This document shows positions 14,169-25,743 of a stretch of 64,000 nt of DNA, piece by piece (the first letter of the stretch is position 1; the number at the start of each line of letters is the position of its first letter). The DNA is from Arthrinium phaeospermum. Its lineage: Eukaryota; Ascomycota; Sordariomycetes; Amphisphaeriales; Apiosporaceae. The translations under genes and the position numbers were made by a program. The notes below the pieces were generated by a model, which saw only the letters and a list, made by a program, of their open reading frames with translations, was not told the origin of the DNA and did not search any database. The stretch lies in contig QYRS01000001.1 of assembly GCA_006503535.1 (NCBI GenBank), positions 4,030,001 to 4,094,000 on the forward strand. The letters run 5' to 3'.

Positions 14169-14745
14169 CTAGAATGTCGGCTCGTACGCCGGCCTCTCGT
14201 ACATACGAGTGCGGATGCAGTCGTCGTAGACCCTTGTCCTCCGCTTTCTCTTCCGCAGCGTGATGAATATGATGATGCCCATGACTGCCAGACCCGCTAG
14301 AAGCATCGCATTCGTAGGTTAGCCTGGCTGGCCGGATAGCTGTGGCTGGCGGGGAGAAGACTGGATGGTGATGGTGATGATGGTGAGGCCTACCAAAGGT
14401 TCCCGTGATTCCGCCAATCACGGCTGGGTTGGCCGAGTGAGACAGTGGCCTCTGCGGGGGTGCTGGCCTAGGGGCCGTGTCTTCTGCGCCGCCGGCCTCC
14501 CTTTCTGTGCTGGAAGCGGTGGAGGTCGCGGCGGAGGATTGGGCGCTCCCATTCGAGACCGTCGATATCGATGTCGCTGTCGTCGTCGTGGTGATGTACT
14601 GGGTTGTGGTATTGTTCGGTACGGTGGTGACGTCGCTGGGGAGTGGCGTGCCGTCGCTCGTCGTGTATTGAGTGGTGCTGGCCGTCGACTTCCCGGGCAT
14701 GTACGCCGACAGCAGAGTTGTCGCATCATAGTAAAGAGCAGTCAT
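14169..14745 (-). CDS. Ser/Thr-rich single-pass membrane protein, 5' end uncertain
   Basis: I do not recognise a named family. Exon 14745-14394 encodes a Ser/Thr-rich stretch (TTTTTATSISTVSNG type, several NxT/S sites). A 97-base intron (donor gtaggc, branch gctaac, acceptor tctag) then leads to a short exon 14296-14169. Only with this splice does a membrane segment appear: AVIGGITGTFG joins GLAVMGIIIFIT, followed at once by a basic stop-transfer stretch (RKRKRR) and a short cytoplasmic tail ending PAYEPTF. Ser/Thr-rich ectodomain, one TM and a basic tail is the architecture of fungal wall-stress-sensor-like and other surface proteins; that role is inference. The first in-frame ATG here is 14745, but the frame stays open and protein-like up to 14831. 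A candidate upstream exon is 14949-14928 (ATG TCT CAT ...; weak donor gtaggg), which would give 195 residues. No signal peptide was found. Confidence 0.6.
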
Positions 14746-15900
14746 CTGTTCCCCAGGTCTGGTCCGTGTGTTGATGTGGTCTTGCAAAAAGTACGGCTGA
14801 CTGACGGGTTTCAACAGATCGGGGTCGAGGACTTTCGATGGTGGTTAATGGCCAAGTCATGGCAGCTGGACCCACGACTCGTCTTTTAAAGATTTTTTCA
14901 AGTCTCCCTTCGTTCTGCTTGCCCTACCCCCGGCATGGACATGAGACATTTGAAAGGGTTTCAATTGATATTTTGGGTTCTCCGCCGCTGGGTATAGTCC
15001 CAGTTGCAGATCTGAGGGGCCAAGGGCCTTCGTGAAACCCCGGGATGCGGCCAAGGCGAATGTATACTCGCGGTGGGCCTCTCGACGTCCCTACTCGGCC
15101 CCGTGCGCAAACGACAAACCAACCCCAGATCTCAAATGTCAGTGTGCATACCTCCAGGCCGTGTCAAGTGGCGACTCCCTTGTGTCTGCCCAGCCGTGAT
15201 GCGGAATCCCCCGGGTCCCCCACCCCGAGTCAACCCCCCCGGACCCGGGGTTTCGGGCGCATTCGGACGCATTTCTCTGATCTAATCGCAGTCTGGACGA
15301 ATATTCAGGCGGCACAGCATATAGTTGTCTGCCATGGCTCCCTTTCGTCCTTCCGCTGGACTTGGTGCCAAGGGCTTGGAAAACCAGATCACCGCTGCGG
15401 ACCGTGACGCAAACCTTAGATGCCACTTTCTAACCCGTCCGTCTCGGAAAATTGGTGTTGGCCTTTCCCAGTCGGGCACCTTCCACGCAGACAGTATATG
15501 ATATGTGTGCCTACCGCGTCCCAGAGCCGCCCCACGTATCGATACCTAGGCTCCTCCCCTCCGCCGTCCACAAATCGACAACGTCAGACGAACGTCCGCC
15601 CCTCCGCCACACGCCTGGATGGCCAGGGACCACAGACGATGGCCTGTTTTACAGTGTGGCCGACATTCGATTGTGGACCTTGGCCGTTTCCCATCCGTCC
15701 GGCGACGACCTGGTCTCGCCCAGGTTGCACGTCGTCGGGCTTGAGAGTCCGCGGTCAGCATCGCAGGCCAGGCCGGCTCCCGCCTCGTCGAGGGGAATGG
15801 GCTCATGGCGGGACTTCTACGAGAGGCGGCACCCGGTGGGGGCCAGTTGGCTGTCCCTCTCGTTAGGGAGCCCGACAGGATACGGGACAAGGGATCTGTC
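14746..15900. other. Region between membrane-protein gene and transporter pseudogene
   Basis: This stretch may hold the first exon and promoter of the minus-strand membrane-protein gene. Part of it (about 15190-15260) is strikingly C/G-rich. An in-frame plus-strand segment from ATG 15805 (MAGLLREA...) vaguely recalls fungal transporter N-termini but ends at a stop codon and shows no further support. Confidence 0.35.
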
Positions 15901-17314
15901 ATGGTCGAAGAAGGAGGCTCCCCGCGTCGTTGAGACGAAAGAGGTAAGCGCGGGGAAACCAGCACAGCCGGAAGAGCCCTACCACATCTGCGGCTGCCGC
16001 CAGAAATGGCTGATTATCGTGTCCACTGGGGTGGTGGCCTTATTCGCCGGCTTATCCCCCAATCTCTTAGGTCCTTTCCGGCCCAGGATGAAATCGCACG
16101 GGTAAGGCTCCTTCCTCCGAATTCCGCTCGAAAAGGGGGTTGGCGGATTGTGCTGACAGAACTCACCTTGCCTTTTCCAGGACTTAAACATCAGTATGAA
16201 TATACTGGAACTGACAGTCACATCCTTTCTGATAGTCCAGGGGTTTGCCTCGGTCTTCTGGGACGCCTTTGCGGACGCCTTTGCGGACGCCATCGGTCGC
16301 CGGCCGGTCTGCCTCATTGCCCTGGTCTTGTACCTGGTCGTCAACGTCGCCCTCAGCTAATGTCCTGACTTCGCCGTGCTGCTGCTCTACCGCGGCGTCC
16401 AGCCCGGCGGCAGCTTCCCCACGCTGATCCTCGGTAAGTGAATTACGATCAAGTGGAAGACCAAAAGTATGTTGCAGTGACGTATTTGCTGAAAATAGTT
16501 CTTACCTAGGCAGTGGTCTGATTCAAGGCAAATCACCACCTTCAGAGCGTGGTACATTCACCAGTTCTTATCTGGCCAGTGAGCAACACCTCCCAACACC
16601 CGCGCCTCCATCCTCGAAGAAGGCGATACTAACAACAAGAGCGCCAATCCGCAACTTCCTTATCGCGCTCCTTGGTGGTGCTTTAGCACAGAAGCTTGGG
16701 TTCCGATCGATCTTCATATTCTTGCTGATCGGTACCGCGGTTCTTTTGGTCGCCGTGGCCCTTCATTTGCCAGAAACCTTACGAACCATTGCCGGGCAAC
16801 GGTTCCCTCCGGCTCATTAGCGTATAGCAGCCCTGGCTACGCCGGTCCAAGGAGCCCGAGTACACGCGCGACCCCAGCCCTAGAGCCGCAAGCCTACAAC
16901 GCCGCGCGTGACCGGCCGCGGGATCGTGAGATGTCGCCGTTCAAGAACCTGCCCGCGGACTTCCCCCTCGAGCCCGCCCGTCTCCATTCCACTCCCCAGG
17001 TCACGGCCGTCTTCGTCGGCTCGCTAGCGCTGTACGGCATTGCCATGGACGCCGAGTGGGTGCCGTGGCAGTTGGCGGAGCGGCCCGGGTGTCTCGCGGT
17101 GCCTTTGTTGCTGCAATTCCTGATCGCGGCTAGTAGCAATGGGGTTATTGCGGTTCATCAGACCCTTATCTCGGACCTGTGCCCCGGGCAGGGCGCCGGC
17201 AGCACGGCTGTTAGTGCTTTGGTGAGCCGTTTCCTTAACGCAGTGGGGGCTTCGTTTTCCTTGAACTCTACTGTATTACCTGACTACCTAATTCCAAGTT
17301 TTCTTGGTAGGTAG
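15901..17314 (+). pseudogene. Broken DHA1 (QDR-type) MFS drug:H+ antiporter
   Basis: Pieces of a 12-14-TM major facilitator lie in the right order: YHICGCRQKWLI...GLFAGLS-like TM1, LTVTSFLIVQGFASVFW, IGRRPV, LLYRGVQPGGSFPT, PPSERGTF, GGALAQKLGFRSIF, LPETLRTIAG, then LAVPLLLQFLIAASSN and LISDLCPGQGAGSTAV. The introns 16101-16181, about 16435-16510 and about 16579-16642 still look spliceable. Lesions: the N-terminal MVEEGGSP lies in another frame from what follows; a frameshift lies near 16065-16075, where PAQDEIAR continues in a new frame; a 12-base tandem duplication lies at 16262-16285; an in-frame TAA lies at 16358-16360; one extra G in 16794-16796 shifts IAGNGSLR; a TAG lies at 16825-16827; the segment between EYTRDPSP and NLPADFPLE lacks about 100 residues (loop and TMs); and the C-terminus is lost. 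A functional copy would export toxic compounds at the plasma membrane. I regard it as dead. Confidence 0.85.
16262..16285 (+). repeat. 12-bp tandem duplication inside the MFS pseudogene
   Basis: The 12-mer GACGCCTTTGCG occurs twice head to tail, followed by a partial third unit (GACGCC). It adds four residues (D-A-F-A) just before the conserved GRRP loop, where intact relatives have a single copy. Confidence 0.85.
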
Positions 17315-18303
17315 GATTATTATAGTCTTAATTTTTCAGAGTCCAAGGATATGGTTCAACTCTACCTCACGATGGTTCATACCCGCCCTGGTACCGCGAA
17401 CAGGTCATGCGTGTCAAGATCGCTAAGGTACTCTCAAGTTGCTCCAATCCGGCAACAGCAGATTGTGCGTCGTAGCTAAGCATATGCCGACCGAAGAGGG
17501 TACGATGCACACTCTCCCGTAATCTGTTTTGCTAGTAGTGTTGGATGCCGCGTACTGATCCTCGAAGGCAGAAAAGGGGAATTGCAGGCCAAAATAGATG
17601 TGTATTAATATGTAATACAACAACAATGAATCGGATATGGTTCCAAGGCGATGAAGACTACCTGCTGCTAACTCACACCAAGACAAATCCTGAGTTTGCG
17701 TGTTGTGACGGGGTTCCAACTTATCTCCGTGACATTCATTGCACGCCACAAGTCGACCTGTGCCACACAAACATATCGATTGGGAGCTGGCTGTGGCTCA
17801 AGCTCCATCGAGCGTGTCGTGTAGAGTTGGTCCAGACCCAGGTACATCTTCACTGGTACAGTACCTACCTAACCCAGAACAATTGAAGCTGCTGCTGCTG
17901 GCTGCTCTCCAGTGCTCCCCCAGCGCGCGCGTTCAGGGCGTTCGGAGGTCGGCTTCGTGATGTGCTGAGAGAGCCAGCCTGAGACTAATAATACATAAGC
18001 ATCAAACTTCCCACCAACGCATTGGGGAGAGGGTGCAATTTTCCCACCCATCCATCTCGATCATCTTATTTCCTTGTTTCTTGTTTTTTCTCAACCATCG
18101 CCCATTCTCTTCAATTCATCGCAATGTCACGTCACTAAAAAAGAACCAACCACACATCCCACGATAGCGGCCTCGTATTGGAATTCATACATCGTCCCAT
18201 TCCGTCACTCGAGCTGAGTCTAGCTCCACACGCTGGCTGCATTCCAGTGAATGCAAACCCCAAGCCGACACGCAAACATTTTTGCCCCCAATATTCACTC
18301 GCC
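17315..18303. other. Intergenic region upstream of IES1
   Basis: The first part is decayed sequence downstream of the pseudogene. From about 18050 the sequence is pyrimidine-rich (TTTCCTTGTTTCTTG type) and likely contains the IES1 promoter and leader. I see no other gene or RNA. Confidence 0.45.
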
Positions 18304-20417
18304 ATGGACGCCAGCGAAGATAATGGCGACCAAAGCCCCGCCTCCTCTCGGGCGAGCAGTCCTGGTCGCTACCGCTCCTCCAAACCCCGGTACGACAGCG
18401 ACAACGACAACACCGGCGTAGCCGACACCAGCATCGCCGACACCATGGCCCGTCCCACCAAGGCGGCCCGGTCGCGCAAGTCCCAGTCCAATGCCGCCGG
18501 CGCCGCTCGCGATGCGGGCTTGCAGACCATCGGCAAGATTCGACACCTCAAGAAGGAGGATGGCGAGCCTCTGTGGCGCAAAGACATCCAATACGACTTC
18601 CTCCGCGCCGTCTTCGACAACGAGCGCAAGGTCTTCACCAACAGCTACGACCTGACCCAGACGGAGAAGCAGACCTTTGCCGACTTGTACATTGACACCA
18701 TGGCTAGGAGCAGCAAGACCAGCAAGGTCCTTCGCGACAAACTGCTTAGTGATCGGGAGGCCGCGAAGAGCATGGCTATGGTCTGCCTGTTGGTCAATGT
18801 CGGTCGTATGAATACCACCTTGAACTGTACGTCACCGTTCCAGTCCCCTTCTCTGAATTTATTGCTTGCATCGTCATCGTACTGACCTCTTGTCTACTAC
18901 TAGTCTTTCCCGAGATGCGAGCCCAGCTTCGCACATACCATGCCATCCCCTCTCTCCAGGCCTACCAGGACGCCACTGCCTACAAGCAGTTGCAGGACGC
19001 TCCTCGGCTGAAGTCCATCCTCAAGGGTGCCGCCGAAGACAGGCCCGAGCCCCATGGTCTCAATGACTTCAAGGATCTTGATCTTCCGCGAACAAACCCG
19101 GTCAACTTGATATTCCTCATCTGCCAACAGGCAACACACATTGCCGAGCTGCACTTCCCGAGCGACGGCGAGTTCCACGACTTAATTATGAAGACCAACT
19201 TCACCAGTGCCTCTCGTGCCAACGCTTTCCTGTGGCTGATGTGGTTCTACCTGGAATCAGATTTCACGGAAGAAGGATGTGACGAGAACCCTTTTGGCGC
19301 TGGTGTGATTTACGACTCGGATCTGTCAAATCAAGGGGTCCCTAAGCTGGTCCCCATGGCACCGGAAGTCGAGGATTTGGAGAACATTGACCCTCAAACA
19401 GAAATCGATTTTGGCCGCGAGAAGCAAGCCCATCGAGCCAAGATCATTGCCGCCGATGCTCAGTATGCCCAAGACCACCAGCCAAGCAAACGTGCTGTAG
19501 CGAGAGGCAAGCTGCTTGGCGATGATGGGACTTCTGCCGCAATCCTGCCAAGAATCAGACCCTCGAAGCACGAGTCCGACCTCGATAGTACGAGATCGAC
19601 TCCGCCTCCCAGGGCCCTCGCTCGTCTGGCCGGTGCCAGCAGGCGAGGAACGGGATCTCTTAAGTACCAGATTTTCGAAGCTTCCTCGCCGGCCGGGCCT
19701 GGATCTGGAGCACTCGATGGTGTAGTGCCACGCAAGCCCCGGCCGCCTACTGCCCATCAGCTTGCCGTGGAGCACAATCGGAACAAGCGTGTCGAGTACA
19801 TCCTAGACCGAGGACTACGGAAAGCCCAGCATAAGGCTCGCAAATCGCGGCGGCAGGAGGGTGCCATCATTCGCGCAATACACCGTCTGGATACCATGGC
19901 GGATCCCTTTGTTGATAGCGATGAGGAAGAATTCAGATATGCTATGGACAAGTCCATACCCTACCGTGGTCGGGGGTTCGGTGGTCTTTGCCAGCTCACA
20001 TCGGAGCCGGATGACTTTGGTGAGGAGTTCGTGTCCCACGTTTCGGCTTTCCGACGCGCAGGACGGCGTCTTGAGCGATGGGAAGCTCCTGAGTACTCCA
20101 ACCGGGGTGCCATGCGCCCCTTCAGGGTGCAGCGCGCGCACAATGGCTCCACGCCGGACATGAACGGAGACTACGCCGAAGGAAGCGAGAGAGCGGAGTT
20201 CGGCGAGAAGGGGAAGTCGCGCGCGAATGGCACTGCTAATGGCGACGTCACCATGGAAGACGCCGACGATCTTGACGACATGGATAAGGAACTTCTCGGC
20301 TTAGCTAGCGGCGCCGAGGAGGGCGATGGCGGCAAGGACGATGATGACGATGAAGAGCTCGACGACGTGGATAAGACCTTGCTGGGTTTGGCAGATGACT
20401 CGGATTCGGAAGGCTAG
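18304..20417 (+). CDS. IES1: INO80 chromatin-remodelling complex subunit Ies1
   Basis: Two exons, 18304-18826 and 18904-20417 (77-base intron, donor gtacgt, acceptor actag), give 678 residues. The junction restores NTTLNFFPEMRAQLRTYH. The conserved core runs from TIGKIRHLKKEDGEPLWRKD through TFADLYIDTMARSSKTSK, MVCLLVNVGRMNTTLN and LKSILKGA to NAFLWLMWFYLESDF, which I recognise from proteins annotated as Ino eighty subunit 1 in filamentous fungi. It is a nuclear component of INO80, which slides nucleosomes and exchanges H2A.Z. The N-terminus is Ser-rich and disordered. The C-terminus is acidic and carries two copies of a motif, LDDMDKELLGLA and LDDVDKTLLGLA. The first in-frame ATG after the leader was taken as the start; upstream in-frame codons start with TTG only. 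Confidence 0.8.
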
Positions 20418-21256
20418 TGGACTGCATCTTCCTCTGAAACGCTTCCTTGCTTGAAGCGTTGACTTCATGGTAGAGTTGGGCCATGGTGTTATTGCATTAA
20501 GGAGATGCATCCTTTACGAGCGGAAAGGGGGGCTATTTTTTGTTGCGAGGAACCAAAAGAAATGGGGGTGTTCGGCGTCTAGGCGGCTGGCTTTTATTTG
20601 TTTTCTCCCCCTTGGAGCCCTTCTTCTTTTTTTCCCTCCAATTTGTACTGTATGAATATGCTACGCCCCAAAAAGGGGATGGTACCGATAGAATATGGAT
20701 GATGGGTGGTGGTGGTATACGGGTGGACGAGGCACACAGAGATAGTCCGTCGTTGTCCGCCTTACTGCCGACCCAATCGAGTCACTAATACGAGCGTTCT
20801 ATTTGCTATATTTACGTTGGAGCTCTGTGCCCGTGATTGTTATGCAGTGCCGTGTGACCGTAGGGATCGATATCACCGCGCCTGAACGTGTTGCTTCCCT
20901 GAGCGCCTGGTTCCGGGCGTTGGCGAGAGTAAGTCGGCTACTTACTAATGTAGATAGAGCATCATGAGTATGTGACACTGGCAGCAAATTCACGGAGCAT
21001 TTTTTCGAAATGGGACCTCTTGATAGGTTTTGGGACGCGAGGTGATTTGATCTTCTGGCAAAGTAGGTGCATAACTGGTATATTGTTACAGGTGAAGACC
21101 GGTCCTCTCGACAATCTAAAGTAAACCCCATCTACCCCGGGCTCAAGCAGAGCTCTGCATGTGAATTACTAACACCGGCAGCATAAAAGCCTGACGGCTA
21201 ACCGTCGCGTCTGGCTGAAGTACATAGCAAACAAAGGGTTCTCCTCTCTCTCCCGC
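20418..21256. other. Convergent intergenic region IES1 / dipeptidase
   Basis: It holds the 3' flanks of the two converging genes. I see no gene, RNA or notable repeat. Confidence 0.55.
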
Positions 21257-22921
21257 TTAAGCCTCGAAGCCGTTGATCCAGCCCTGGGAGGCGAACTTGA
21301 GCCGCGGCAGGTCGTCCTCCATGGGTTGGACGTTATCCTTCTGCATCTGGGCGGCGACGGCCTCGGCGTCGGCCCAGACGCGCAGGACGTTGCCGCCGGC
21401 GACCTTGGCGGCGTCGGCGTCGGACACGCCGCGCTGGAGCAGCTCGGCGATGAGGTCCGGGTAGGCGGAGACGTCGGGCAGGCCCTCGGGCGTCGACATG
21501 ATGCCGTCGAAGTCGCTGCCGAGCCCGACGTGGTCGTAGCCGATCAGGTCGCCGATGTAGGTCACGTGGTTGGCGACCTGGGCCAGGGTCGAGTTGGGCG
21601 GGTAGTGCGTGGGGATGCCGTTGGGGTTGTTTTCGTCGAGGCAGGAGATGAACTCGGGGGCGAAGTTGACTAAGGGGGTGTTAGTATCAATGCATTGATA
21701 AATGCATACTTACAGCATATATCGGGACATGAGAAGAGACTACTTACCCATCACGATGGAGTTGGTCTTCTTCACCAGCTTGAGCACGTCGTCGGGCACG
21801 TTGCGCGGGTGGGGGCACAGCGCATAGGCGGACGAGTGGCTGAACATGACGGGCGCGATGCTGCCTCCCCACTTCTCGGGTCGGCCGCCGAGGACATCGC
21901 GCATGGTGTCCTCGCTCACGTGGCTCAGGTCGACCAGCATGCCGATGCGGTTCATCTCCTTGACGAGGTCGCGGCCGAGCGGGGAGACGCCGCCGTGGAA
22001 GGGGGGCGCCTTGCCGAACTCGGGGTACTCGCGGATGGCGGCGTCGGCGAAGACGTTGCCGCAGTTGTGGGTGAGGGTGGCGTAGCGGACGCCGAGGGCG
22101 TGGTAGCGGCGCAGGGTCGCGACGCTGTTGCCGATCTGGTGCAGGCCCTCGACGCCGAGGGGGCTGATGAGCTTGCCCTCGCGGAAGGCGGCCAGCGCCG
22201 AACGCGACGAGATGGCCGGCAGGGCCGAGAAGTCGTGCGGGTAGGCCGCCGTCAGCCGCGTCATCATGTCGATCTGCTGCAGCGTGAACTGCACGATGGG
22301 CAGGTAGTTGGCCTCGGAGAAGTCGCTGCCGTTGGCCGGGCAGGGCGCGTAGACGGACCAGAAGGCGCCGCCGTTGAGGCCCGCGCGCAGGCGGGGGAGG
22401 TCCACGTGCATCGGCAGGCCCGTGGCGCTGAAGGGCTTGGTGAAGTTGGGGCTGTAGATGTGGTTGTCGTACATGTAGCGGACGAGCAAGGGGAAGTCAT
22501 CGTGGCCGTCTGCAGGATGGGTTAGCCAGGGTCCCATGTAGACAAACGCGCACTCTTCTTCATCTTCATCATCATCACGATCGACAATCGTTCATGATGA
22601 GTTATATGTCACATCGATTATATAAAGCTTGGGATATGCGCGACAGAGAGGAAGGACAGGAAGGAGGAAGAGAAGGAGAGTGGTAGCAGCACCTATCAAT
22701 GGCGTCTTGGTCAGGATCTTGCGGACGCGGTCCTCGATGGTCTTGGGCCGCACATGGCCGTACGCCTTGCAGGCCGGATGGTAGGCGCGGGATACGGGAT
22801 GTAGCAGCGTGCCGAAGCATATCAGAATTATGAAGAAGGCTACGACGCCCCGGGAGTGAGGACGCCGCGTGGGCGGCGGAGCCTCCGACTCGTCATCCTT
22901 GCTTGGGAGTTTCTCATACAT
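21257..22921 (-). CDS. Membrane-anchored dipeptidase, peptidase family M19 (renal dipeptidase type)
   Basis: Three exons, 22921-22693, 22509-21748 and 21669-21257, with introns of 183 and 78 bases, both phase 1; the product is 467 residues. An N-terminal cytosolic tail is followed by a signal anchor (about residues 25-42, VVAFFIILICFGTLL), so the enzyme domain faces the lumen or outside. Zinc ligands of the M19 fold are present: LIDGHDDFP (His79, Asp81, restored only by the first splice), VEGLHQIG (bridging Glu), DLSHVSEDTM and FSHSSAY (His), and GLGSDFDG (Asp). The family hydrolyses dipeptides, including some D-amino-acid-containing and leukotriene-type substrates; the physiological substrate here is unknown. 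The coding sequence is unusually rich in G/C at third positions, which creates long antisense open frames. Confidence 0.92.
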
Positions 22922-25743
22922 GGGGGTGTACTACGTAGGCCTCTATTCAGAGCCCCTTATAATTTGTTTAGACAGGTGGTAGTACTGATGGAAGTAGATT
23001 GGTCAAGTTGTTGTTGTTAAAATACAGATGTTGGGTACATCATTTGTAAGCCGCGCCTCGAGAGGTTGCTTATCACCCAGGCACCAGGCACAGATAGGTG
23101 AGGTTAGCTTGCGACGACGCCGCAGGGGTCACCTTGACCCCACTAGATCCCGAACGACGCAGAGACTAGGGCGCTGGAGGTTGCCCATTGCCAGGTCGGT
23201 GGTAAGCTTGGATACGGCTCGAACTGCTTACTACTCACATTATGTACTTCTTATCCTATTTCGCGGGACAGACCTGGGGAATTCTGGGTCGCCCTCGACG
23301 GCGAGACGGCAGACGGCTACTCGGAAATCCATAAACAGCCATTGCCATTTGGCGGCTGAATCAATTATGGAGGAGGCAGCTTGGCAGGCCTGCGACGCGA
23401 ACTGGCGATGATCTATGTAGGAGAACTGCTCCGCACCTGGGACTGCTCCGTGGAGGCACCGTAGTACCACCAATTTCCGCCATTTGTCCCCGTTGCCGGT
23501 TTACCCAGCCATTCCGCCGGTAGCCCGTTAATTCCCCTTCCTTCCCTTAGCAAAACCCGTTTGCCTCGGTTTGTGCAAGGCCAGCTATTTTTGGGTGCTG
23601 GCTTACTCTAATAATACTACAGGTACCAGCGCTCTGGATCTGAGAGATCTTTTGCCAGGTAAGATGTAAGGATAACCACCAACAACGCCATGCATTATGC
23701 AGGTACAGCATGAGAAACGACCACAGATAATAATCTCACAGTCTGACTGCCATCAAATCACACTCCTATAGAGGTTCCCAGCTCCCAGCATCCTTATCCG
23801 AATACCCAGGCTACAAAGACTACCTACCGAATGCTCCATTCACTAAGAGAAAGGGGAGCTTGCCAGGTTCGCCCTGTGGCAGCGTAGCGTACCTGCCAAG
23901 CCCCTGAGTCGGCACCTGAGCGAGAATACCGGGGGCCGCCTATTTCCCTACCGAACACTGAACAACAACAACCCCAAACCCTGCCTGCTCCCACTGCGCT
24001 ATGACTTTGCTTTTTCCAATGCCAGACTGCATGAACAACATGAAATTTCAATGACATATGACAAAAATCATCTTACCTGGCTGGTGGGAAGGATTAGCAT
24101 GCGGATTCCAGCAGTAAACAGAAATCCTCTATACTGCACTGCAGACAGGCAGGGCTGCTTAGCGACGGCCGCTTGCAATTGCCAAAGAACTGGGGTTGCA
24201 TTGGATCGACTCGTTCATTCAGTGCAACCCAGATTCATTGGTAACTGGTTCACGGGCCGCCGGCAGTGTCTACTTACGTCATCTCCACAGCATCTCGTCG
24301 CCGTCGATGTACTCACTGTCTGTATGTATGCTATGCACTTCATTTAGCTGGCTGTCAAATCATTTAACAGGTTTCAGTGTTTAAACTGCAGCGAGTTTGC
24401 CTTGGTGCTTGGGGCTGGAGTAGCGCCTAAGCGGCAATGGTGTACCGTGGATGCTCCAATGCAGGAGTCGCAGCAAAGTAAAACACAGGGATCTGCCAAG
24501 TAAATGAGATGAAACGCCGCCCTCTTCTGGGGAAAACTTTTTGAGTTCAGGGCTCTCGGCGCCTAAGCCAATGGAATCGGCAAGAGGATGGAAACCCCCC
24601 TATGGACCACCCATCCTTCTCTATTAAACCTAATAATCCGAGTTGCTAAATAAGGAGACTGGCCGATCGATCATTGTCTTGTCAGTCGGTCTGTCAGGAG
24701 TCAGGACGACTCAAAGGAGAGAGAGGAAAGAGGAAAGACAGACTGTGCCACCGTCGGTCCGTTCTACATGATCCACCCTCGCTGTAAATGGCCATGTTGT
24801 TGCTTATGTACATAATGTACATACAGTACGGATGTACAACAACGAACGAATAGGTAGAAGTGCTTCTTTCGTCCCCAACAACGATTTCTAGTCATGGAAA
24901 TCTGAATTACCTGCATGCGTAGTTTCAGAAAATATGTACGTCGAGGAGGAAAAACCTGCCTTACGACAGTGGACAGGCAGGGGGCGCGCCTCTGCAGCGT
25001 CATCCAGTAGAACAGAGTAGAATAGGGCAGGTCGGCCAATCACGAGCGCTCCCGTTGGCGAGGGACTGTAGCTCAGGCCCTGTATGCTCCTGCTCAGCCT
25101 GCGTTGACCCTGCGCAACATTTAGCGGCGGCCCCGAGCTACTGCAGCACAGAAGGGGTAGAACAGGGCGTGGTCGAATTGGAGGAGGGAACCTTGGGAAA
25201 ATTGATTGCAGAAATGGAGACCCTGGCCAGAGGCAGCGCATAACACAGCCTCGTATTCTCAAGATGGTTTAATTTTGGCCGGGCCTCTCTCGCTCTCTCT
25301 CCATAGAAACCGCCTGGGTTTATATCAAAATATTTCCCCGTGCCGTTCACGTTGTCACGCCCTTATTTTTCCCGCTTTGTGCTTTGTACAGCTTCGTTTC
25401 TAGAAGTGTCGGTTGTTGTTTTGTGTTCAAGCTGGCTAATTTCGTCCCACGCTCTCTCATTCTTGGGCACCACCACCACCACTACCACTGCCAGACCACT
25501 CCAACCCGACATCGCCTGTCATTGTTGCATCCATTTGATTGTACCACACAACTAGCCCAGCCCAAGTCTGGTCCCTTTCTTGAATTCTTTGTGACTTTCC
25601 ACCCAGCGACCCGCGGCCACACCCATATCCTTCCGACCTCTTCTGGGTGATGCATCGACACCGCCGAAACATAATATTCTTTTGATCTACCTCGTCGGCC
25701 TTGATTTCTTCGATTTCCGCGACGCGCGAAACAAACCGCCACC
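22922..25743. other. 2.8-kb divergent intergenic region
   Basis: It lies between the starts of the dipeptidase and RhoGAP genes. I see no gene or RNA. A small cluster of TGTACAT-like words lies at about 24803-24840, and a (CAC)n run at 25468-25489. The last few hundred bases are pyrimidine-rich and likely form the promoter and leader of the RhoGAP gene. Confidence 0.5.
25468..25489. repeat. (CAC)n trinucleotide run
   Basis: Five consecutive CAC units, one TAC and one more CAC lie in the probable 5' leader of the RhoGAP gene. It is a simple microsatellite. Confidence 0.7.

Noticed and set aside
15452..15900. Plus-strand open frame upstream of the transporter pseudogene as a separate gene
   Set aside because: The frame is Arg/Pro-rich and its only family-like part is the transporter N-terminus after about 15920.
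21326..22525. Plus-strand open frames opposite the M19 dipeptidase (115 and 276 codons)
   Set aside because: Shadows of the GC3-rich dipeptidase exons; the minus strand carries all catalytic motifs and splice sites.
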